Shown in pieces: positions 58,886-64,000 of a stretch of 64,000 bases of DNA (positions within the stretch are counted from its first letter, which is position 1; each line of letters starts with the position of its first letter). The DNA is from Alkalicoccobacillus porphyridii. GTDB lineage: Bacteria > Bacillota > Bacilli > Bacillales > Bacillaceae_D. The notes beneath the pieces were generated by a model. It saw nothing but the letters and a program-made list of their open reading frames with translations, did not search any database and was not told the DNA's origin. The stretch is taken from the NCBI RefSeq assembly GCF_007293315.1, contig NZ_VLXZ01000005.1, forward strand, positions 1 to 64,000. Reading direction: 5' to 3'. The translations under genes and the position numbers were made by a program.

Positions 58886-59803
58886 TTATTCTCCCTCCCC
58901 ATTAAAAAAATCATGCTCTTCTAGGAATTCTCGAGCTACGATCGCCGGTTCCTTCATTAACCCATCTGATTCGTAGTTTAATTCCTGCATCGTTTCCGTA
59001 CTAATTTGATCAACTAATACAGAGAGGATAGATTCTAGCTCTGGATGCTGCTCGAGTAGCTCATTCTCAGCAACCATAGATGTATCATAAGGCGGGAAGA
59101 ATTGTTTATCATCCTCAAGAACCTTTAAATCATAAGCTGCGATTCGTCCATCTGTTGTGTAAGCTAGAACTGCATCCATTCGATTGCTTGCTAATGCATC
59201 ATATACGAGGCCAATCTGCATGGGTGTGATGTTATCAAAATCAAAGTACATATCAACAAACCCTTGATAGCCATCTCCCCCACGGTTAATCCACGAGTTA
59301 TCTACTCCTACTCTAAGCTCAGAGGCGTACTCTTCTAAATCACTTATTGTCTCTAACCCTTCTGCTTCAGCTAAATCATTTGACACGGTAAAAGCATACG
59401 AGTTAGCAAAACCATACGAGTCAAACCATGTCTGGTCAAATCGTTCTGTAAATTCACTCTGAACCGTCTCTAACGCCTCTTCTGGATCCATCACAGGCTC
59501 CAAATCTAACACACCTGCAATATCTGTTCCTGTGTAGCGAGTCGCTGCAATATTGACGTCCCCATTCATCATTGCTTGATGCATCACAATAGATGAACCG
59601 AGGTTATTAATCATCTCAACTTGAAGATCTGTCTTATCTTCAATTAATTCTTTTACTATATTAGCCATGATCATGGATTCTGTTGTATTTAAAGCTCCAA
59701 TTTTCACCGTTTCTCCGGAAGGACCACTTAAGCCTGGAAGTGAACATCCAGAGAGAAGGATGATCCCTAACGACAGAGCGGTTGCCTGCGTCCTCTTTTT
59801 CAT
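58886..59803 (-). CDS. opuCC: Osmoprotectant-binding lipoprotein OpuCC
   Basis: A 305-residue lipoprotein with signal and lipobox LLSGC (Cys near 20). The binding domain has TTESMIMANIVKELIE, ATRYTGTDIAGVL, YGFANSYAFTV and DNSWINRGGDGYQGF, matching OpuBC/OpuCC solute receptors, whose aromatic residues cage trimethylammonium groups. Confidence 0.9.
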   Translation of the reverse strand: MKKRTQATALSLGIILLSGCSLPGLSGPSGETVKIGALNTTESMIMANIVKELIEDKTDLQVEMINNLGSSIVMHQAMMNGDVNIAATRYTGTDIAGVLDLEPVMDPEEALETVQSEFTERFDQTWFDSYGFANSYAFTVSNDLAEAEGLETISDLEEYASELRVGVDNSWINRGGDGYQGFVDMYFDFDNITPMQIGLVYDALASNRMDAVLAYTTDGRIAAYDLKVLEDDKQFFPPYDTSMVAENELLEQHPELESILSVLVDQISTETMQELNYESDGLMKEPAIVAREFLEEHDFFNGEGE

Positions 59804-59817
59804 CTTTACCCCTCCTG

Positions 59818-60471
59818 CTATGCTGTCTTCTCAGTGCTTTTCAACCCTTTTGGGGTCACCATTTTTTCAATTCTGCTAAATATTAAGTCTGTCAGTAAAG
59901 CTAAAATTGTGACGGGGATAGCACCGGCAATAATAAAGGCAGGCTCATATAAATTTAACCCACTAAAAATAAAATCACCTAGTCCTCCTGCTCCAATAAA
60001 TGAAGCTAAGGCTGCCCATCCAATTAAGTAAACAGACGACACACGAATACCTGCCATGATGACTGAAGCTGATAGTGGAAGTTCAATTCCGATAGTCCTC
60101 TCCCATGTGGTCATGCCCATTCCCTTACCCGCTTCAATCAGACTACGATCAACACCTTTAATACTGGTATACGTATTTCGCAAAATTGGTAGCACTGAAT
60201 ATATAAACAAAGCAGCAATAGCTGGTACTGTACCAATCCCTAGAATAGGTATGAAGAAAGCCAAAATCGCCAAGCTAGGAATGGTTTGTAACACACTGAC
60301 AGTTCCAATTACCCATTGAGCCACTTTCGGTACGCGACTTAGTACGATGCCGAGCGGAATCGCTACTATGATTCCCAATAGAACAGCAAGGTATGAAATA
60401 TAAATGTGCTCCCAGCTTTTTAGTAATAGCTCTGAACCGTTTTCCTGTAAAAATTCAATCACTTCATTCAT
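59818..60471 (-). CDS. opuCB: Osmoprotectant ABC transporter permease OpuCB
   Basis: A 217-residue permease, same length as B. subtilis OpuCB, with five or six helices and the loop [20 protein letters not shown]. Starts 3 nt after opuCA ends, so translation is probably coupled. Confidence 0.9.
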   Translation of the reverse strand: MNEVIEFLQENGSELLLKSWEHIYISYLAVLLGIIVAIPLGIVLSRVPKVAQWVIGTVSVLQTIPSLAILAFFIPILGIGTVPAIAALFIYSVLPILRNTYTSIKGVDRSLIEAGKGMGMTTWERTIGIELPLSASVIMAGIRVSSVYLIGWAALASFIGAGGLGDFIFSGLNLYEPAFIIAGAIPVTILALLTDLIFSRIEKMVTPKGLKSTEKTA

Positions 60472-60474
60472 GCC

Positions 60475-61623
60475 TTACACCTCCACCTGCTCCGGTGAAC
60501 TCTCTTCTTCGTCACCCCAAATAGAGTCATACACCATGTCCACTAAGTTTGCTCTTGTGACAATACCCACTAATATTCCTTGATCATTCACAACAGGAGC
60601 ATAGCTGACGCCCCTCTTTAATAGCCTTTGGATGGTATCTCTAAGTAGTGATGTCTCTTCTACCTTATTAAGAGCTGGTTTTATAATCGTCTCAATAGAA
60701 TCTAATCCGCGATTATGGTCAATGACTTCTAAATCGATGTATCCCTTCAATCGATTTGAATCATCTGTAACGAGCAGTGAGTCTACTCGATTTTCTTTCA
60801 TGATTCGTAATGCCGCAGCCACTGATTGATCTCTGTTTACAGAAATCGGTTTCTTATTCATGACTTGTCCAATTGTTTGGACGTTCGGTCTGCCTTGCAG
60901 CAATCTTTCTTTCCCAATAAAGTCTTCCACAAACTGATTGGCTGGATTTCTTAATATTTCTTCTGGCGAATCTACCTGAACTATTTTTCCATCCTTCATT
61001 ATGACAATGCGATCTGCTAATTTAATGGCTTCATCCATATCGTGTGTCACAAAGACAATGGTTTTATCTAATGATCGTTGAAGACGTTTGAACTCCTCTT
61101 GCAAGGCATCCCTGGTAATTGGATCTAATGCACCAAAAGGCTCGTCCATTAAGATTAATGGTGGATTGGCTGCTAGAGCACGCAAAACGCCAATACGTTG
61201 TTGCTGCCCCCCGCTCAGCTCATGTGGATAGCGATCGAGAAATTCTTTTGGCATATCCACTAGCTCAAGCAATTCTTCTGCTCTTTTTGCTTTTTTATTT
61301 GATTCCCACTTTAGTAACCTCGGCACAAGCGAGATATTATCGCCAATCGTCATGTGAGGAAATAGTCCAATTTGCTGTATGACATAGCCAATTTTTCTTC
61401 TTAGCTTTACAGCATCTTGTTTCAATAAGTTCTCATCATTCACAAAAATTTCACCACTAGACGGTTCAATTAATCGATTAATCATTTTCATTGTGGTTGT
61501 TTTGCCGCATCCACTTGGTCCAATAATACAAATAAACTCTCCTTTTTTAATATGTAGTGAGAACTCATCAACTGCTTTTTTCCCACCCTTATAAGTCTTT
61601 GTTACGTTTTCCATACGAAGCAT
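60475..61623 (-). CDS. opuCA: Osmoprotectant ABC transporter ATPase OpuCA
   Basis: A 382-residue ATPase: Walker A GPSGCGKTT, Q loop, signature LSGGQQQR, Walker B LILMDEPFGALD, and two C-terminal CBS domains (about residues 255-370), which in OpuC-type transporters sense ionic strength or bind c-di-AMP. ATG 61623 is 8 nt behind GGAGG; the three upstream codons are excluded. First gene of opuCABCD. Confidence 0.93.
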   Translation of the reverse strand: MLRMENVTKTYKGGKKAVDEFSLHIKKGEFICIIGPSGCGKTTTMKMINRLIEPSSGEIFVNDENLLKQDAVKLRRKIGYVIQQIGLFPHMTIGDNISLVPRLLKWESNKKAKRAEELLELVDMPKEFLDRYPHELSGGQQQRIGVLRALAANPPLILMDEPFGALDPITRDALQEEFKRLQRSLDKTIVFVTHDMDEAIKLADRIVIMKDGKIVQVDSPEEILRNPANQFVEDFIGKERLLQGRPNVQTIGQVMNKKPISVNRDQSVAAALRIMKENRVDSLLVTDDSNRLKGYIDLEVIDHNRGLDSIETIIKPALNKVEETSLLRDTIQRLLKRGVSYAPVVNDQGILVGIVTRANLVDMVYDSIWGDEEESSPEQVEV

Positions 61624-61651
61624 TTTCTGCACCTCCGAATAATATTACTTC

Positions 61652-61705
61652 ACCATTATAAACTATGTGCAATAAAAAGTTTACAAAAAGTTTATAAAAA
61701 TTTTG
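61652..61705 (-). promoter_or_regulatory. opuC promoter and possible GbsR/OpcR operator
   Basis: A TATAAT -10 (61656-61661 on the minus strand) lies 30 nt before opuCA. Directly upstream, two direct repeats of AAAAAGTTTA (about 61674-61699 as read on the plus strand) may form the repressor site. Confidence 0.45.
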
Positions 61706-61798
61706 TGATTGATTCAGTTTTTTTTTTAGATTTACTTCTTTTCTTGAAAAAAATGTGTTACATTATCTCTGATATTAATTGAATGAGGTGCGCGTAAA

Positions 61799-62338
61799 AT
61801 GGAAGAGGCTTCTTCTGTATTCTTACAAAAAATTGAAGAACAATACATTGAGGGTATTGCCGATAATATGCGGACATATGGTGTATCTGCTACAGTAGGG
61901 CGGGTACTTGGTGTCATTTACACCAATCGGCGACCAATGACACTTGAGGAACTTTCTGCAGAAACTGGGATGAGTAAAACAAGAATGAGTCAGGTCGTCA
62001 GGGAAATGATTGATTTAAACATCGCTAGTAAAGTATATGAAAAAGGCGTTCGGAAAGATTTATATAACGTTGAAACTGATTATTATCAAACCTTCGTTTC
62101 TCTTTTTACCTCTAATTGGCAGAAAGTCATTCAAAAAAATAAAATGATTGGTAAGCGTCTTGCCACTCAACTATCAAAGGAACTGGAAAAAGGGGATCTC
62201 ACGCCAGAAACTGAACATGAAATTAATGTATGGTTAGATGAAACAAGGCAATGGATGAACTATTATCAATGGTTGGATCAGCTTGTTGACTTCTTTGAAA
62301 GTGGCGAGATTTTTAAGCATGTACCTAAACCAGAATAA
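61799..62338 (+). CDS. GbsR/OpcR-type MarR-like repressor
   Basis: A 179-residue regulator with the GbsR pattern: helical start, winged helix at about 38-95 (GRVLGVIYTNRRPMTLEELS, GMSKTRMSQVVREMIDLNIA), RKDLYNVETDYYQTF, and the helical end. GbsR senses choline; OpcR represses opuC and is divergent from it in B. subtilis, as here, so OpcR is the likelier orthologue. GAGGTG precedes ATG 61799. Confidence 0.88.
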   Translation: MEEASSVFLQKIEEQYIEGIADNMRTYGVSATVGRVLGVIYTNRRPMTLEELSAETGMSKTRMSQVVREMIDLNIASKVYEKGVRKDLYNVETDYYQTFVSLFTSNWQKVIQKNKMIGKRLATQLSKELEKGDLTPETEHEINVWLDETRQWMNYYQWLDQLVDFFESGEIFKHVPKPE

Positions 62339-62374
62339 ATGAAGAAGCTGGAATATAAGTACTATAACTAATAA

Positions 62375-62420
62375 AAAAGCGGAATAATGTTGGAATCTCT
62401 CCATTCATTGTTCCGCTTTT
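62375..62420 (+). terminator. T hairpin copy T6, terminator of the GbsR/OpcR gene
   Basis: AAAAGCGGAA (62375-62384) pairs with TTCCGCTTTT (62411-62420), with AATG/CATT inside. Both arms changed relative to the GCTGAA/TTCAGC copies, so pairing is conserved. It lies 36 nt behind the stop codon. Confidence 0.85.
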
Positions 62421-62428
62421 TGGATATC

Positions 62429-62796
62429 GGTTCTTCGCTGCCGCTCCCGAAAATGGGGGCACGCTTACCGCGGGAAGGTACCCGCGCTAATCTGGCTCTG
62501 ACATCTTATCTCAATGAACCTTTTCATCTAGACTACTGACAAAAGATCTTTCTAAGACTGGGAACGTTCATCAATTGTTTGTCAGAACGTTAGCTACAAG
62601 AGAACCCGTAGACTCCTGCGGAACAGAACGAGTCTGAAGCCCTCGAAGTGGTGGTTTTCCACTTCGAGGGCTGAGGCCGTTCTTGCGGGTGCTAGGGTTC
62701 TCCTGTAGCGGCACCATTCAGCTCATTCTTACATGACTTTTTCAGTGCCTTTATATCCCGCAGGTGTCGCCCTTCTATTTTTGTCCGCTTGTTGAG
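62429..62796 (+). repeat. Element A copy (A10), split by element B10
   Basis: Left part 62429-62530 (GGTTCTTCGCTGCCGCTCCC to AACCTTTTCATCTA), right part 62750-62796 (TTTATATCCCGCAGGTGTCG to GTCCGCTTG). The rest of the 62339-62968 gap holds T6 and the outer flank; no gene. Confidence 0.85.
62531..62749 (+). mobile_element. Element B copy (B10), MITE-like
   Basis: 219 bp, ends GACTACTGACAAAAG and ATGACTTTTTCAGTGCC. The central hairpin CCCTCGAAGTGG/CCACTTCGAGGG (62640-62651, 62659-62670) is perfect; the outer arms AGAGAACCC/GGGTTCTC close a long imperfect hairpin. Confidence 0.85.
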
Positions 62797-62968
62797 TAGC
62801 AGGCAACAAATATATGGGTTACATTCGCAGTCTATATAACTTTCCACACAAGAAGTTATTTCTATTCTTAATGAGGACTTAACCGCAAATGAAAGTAATT
62901 TCATTTAACTTTTAGCGGCACTCTTCGTCTTTTTATTTGCAAGATACTTCTATCCCAGCCTCTATAAA

Positions 62969-63310
62969 TTAGGACTCATGCACGTTCAAAGCGATCTTTG
63001 CATATCGAGACATCATGCTTTTTGACCAGGGTGGATTAAAAACGATATCTACAGATACTTCTCCGATATCTCCAACTTCCTGCAATTCTACTAGTGATTG
63101 TTTTACTTGATCATGAATGACACCTGCTAAAGGACAGCCCATAGCAGTTAATGTCATAACAACATTCACATTATTCTGTTCATCTAACTGTATTTCGTAA
63201 ACAAGTCCCAAATTCACAATGTCAATCCCAAGCTCTGGATCAATCACTTGCTCTAACTGTCCCATCACCTGTTCCTTTGTTTGTTGTTTTTCCTCTTTTT
63301 GATTCATCAT
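62969..63310 (-). CDS. MIP18/DUF59 family protein (SufT/PaaD-like)
   Basis: A 113-residue protein with the family pattern IDPELGIDIVNLGLVYEI, a conserved Cys in TAMGCPLAGVI, and IVFNPPWSKSMMS. Relatives act in iron-sulfur cluster maturation (SufT) or in PaaD-type oxygenase assembly. ATG 63310 follows AGGAGAGGTGA; the 17 upstream codons of the longest frame are excluded. It follows the SDR gene by 57 nt. Confidence 0.85.
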   Translation of the reverse strand: MMNQKEEKQQTKEQVMGQLEQVIDPELGIDIVNLGLVYEIQLDEQNNVNVVMTLTAMGCPLAGVIHDQVKQSLVELQEVGDIGEVSVDIVFNPPWSKSMMSRYAKIALNVHES

Positions 63311-63366
63311 GAATATCACCTCTCCTTTGTATATTTCCCGTCTGGCACTATTACAAAACAAGACGC

Positions 63367-64000
63367 TTAATGCTCATATATCATTTTCTTCGTCATTCCA
63401 CCATCAATGGTTATATTTTCTCCAGTAATAAACCGGTTATCCTTATGACTTAAAAACAGACAAGCGCGCGCAATATCACCAGGTTCTCCTACTCGATTTG
63501 AGAAATGCTGGTTATGGTCAACTTCACGAAGTTCATCTGTATCACCAGTGTGAATCCAACCGGGACTTATACAATTCACTTGAATTCCATTTGTTCGAAA
63601 TGATGCGGCCAACGCATGAGTTAGTGAGACGATGGCTCCTTTTGAGGCGGCATATGCTTCTGAGTTTGGTTCAGACATCGCGGCTCTTGTTGAAGCAATA
63701 TTAACAATTGATCCCTCAAGATTATGGGTAATCATTAATTTCACCGCTTCCCTGCTACAAATAAATGTTCCTCTAACATTTGTATTCATGACCTTATCCC
63801 ATTCTTCTACTTCTAGCTCTAAAGGAGAGACCCATTTAGAAATTCCGGCATTGTTAATGCAAATATCTAAACGTCCAAACTCCAATTCAATCCAGGCCAT
63901 CATCTCAGTAATCTGTGAAACGTCTGTGACATCACATGTGTAAGCTGTAGCACGTCCACCTGCTTCTTTGATTGTCTCCGTAGTCCGTTCGGCGTCCTCT
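63367..64000 (-). CDS. Short-chain dehydrogenase/reductase, 5' end beyond the window
   Basis: A classical SDR whose reading frame stays open to the right edge, so the start and the glycine-rich cofactor motif lie outside. Visible are TCDVTD, CINNAGISKW, the catalytic Ser of NIASTRAAM, YAASKGAIVSLTHALA and SPGWIHTG, and the C-terminal GENITIDGGM. Met at 63903 is internal, not the start. Likely an NAD(P)-dependent sugar or alcohol dehydrogenase; substrate unknown. Confidence 0.88.
   Translation of the reverse strand, partial: EDAERTTETIKEAGGRATAYTCDVTDVSQITEMMAWIELEFGRLDICINNAGISKWVSPLELEVEEWDKVMNTNVRGTFICSREAVKLMITHNLEGSIVNIASTRAAMSEPNSEAYAASKGAIVSLTHALAASFRTNGIQVNCISPGWIHTGDTDELREVDHNQHFSNRVGEPGDIARACLFLSHKDNRFITGENITIDGGMTKKMIYEH

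Noticed and set aside
1-64000. CRISPR array, tRNA or rRNA genes.
   Set aside because: Repeats are dispersed and differ in spacing, with no repeat-spacer pattern; no tRNA cloverleaf or rRNA-like stretch was noticed by eye.

Overview
The window looks like a chromosomal segment of a moderately low-GC, endospore-forming member of the Bacillaceae. The evidence is the spoIIA/sigF and spoVA sporulation loci, tlp, spoIIM, an MciZ-like gene, a YjcZ-family gene, AAGGAGG-type ribosome-binding sites, and a class IV (PhaR-PhaC) polyhydroxyalkanoate synthase of the kind known from Bacillus megaterium. I cannot name a species. Gene order for the block lysA-spoVA-sigF-spoIIAB-spoIIAA-dacF and for purine nucleoside phosphorylase-deoB-xerD-yqzK-fur-spoIIM-nudF follows Bacillus subtilis, with large accessory insertions between and inside these blocks.

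Layout. 1-5.1 kb: repeats, then a leftward 2-methylcitrate operon (mmgD-mmgE-mmgF) with a catabolite-repression-like site, then a methyltransferase. 5.1-9.5 kb: holin-like protein, amidase, tlp, and an ABC exporter preceded by an 18-residue leader peptide and two mutually exclusive hairpins. 9.5-14.1 kb: an AtuA-like pair plus a CitMHS transporter behind a textbook sigma-54 promoter, with a divergent RocR-type activator. 14.1-17.2 kb: SRAP protein, small membrane proteins, ppiB. 17.3-29.2 kb: lysA, the seven spoVA genes with a sigma-G promoter, an inserted TetR-controlled TspO-like/hydrolase pair, the sigF operon with a sigma-H-like promoter, and dacF with a sigma-F promoter. 29.4-37.8 kb: polysaccharide deacetylase, YdjM-like protein, a TetR/MFS efflux pair, baeRF protein, Ohr, a YdaG-like stress protein and an alpha/beta hydrolase. 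39.2-44.9 kb: PHA cluster phaA-phaC-phaB-phaR facing phaQ-phaP-SDR. 45-54 kb: nucleoside catabolism (pdp, two purine nucleoside phosphorylases, deoB), xerD, yqzK, fur, spoIIM, nudF, MciZ-like gene, DUF3866. 54.5-64 kb: ResA-like protein, uppP, UPF0316, EIIA-Glc, a YjcZ gene, the opuCABCD osmoprotectant importer with its divergent GbsR/OpcR regulator, a MIP18-type protein and a short-chain dehydrogenase cut by the window edge.

The most distinctive non-coding feature is a dispersed repeat system that fills nearly every long intergenic gap. It has three nested parts. A terminator hairpin (T; six copies) always lies 19-70 nt behind a stop codon in the direction of the gene. A roughly 130-bp element (A; ten copies) lies behind it. 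A 220-270-bp MITE-like element (B; six copies) has terminal inverted repeats and a covarying central hairpin, and is always inserted into A at the same point but in either orientation. The other items I would check first are the translational-attenuator leader of the ABC exporter, the sigma-54 AtuA/CitMHS module of unknown substrate, a purine nucleoside phosphorylase paralogue with both base-specificity residues changed, and an MciZ-like gene whose reading frame runs on antisense into its convergent neighbour.

Functions are assigned from motifs and remembered families only; no database search was run. Starts were moved downstream of the longest frame wherever the ribosome-binding site demanded it.
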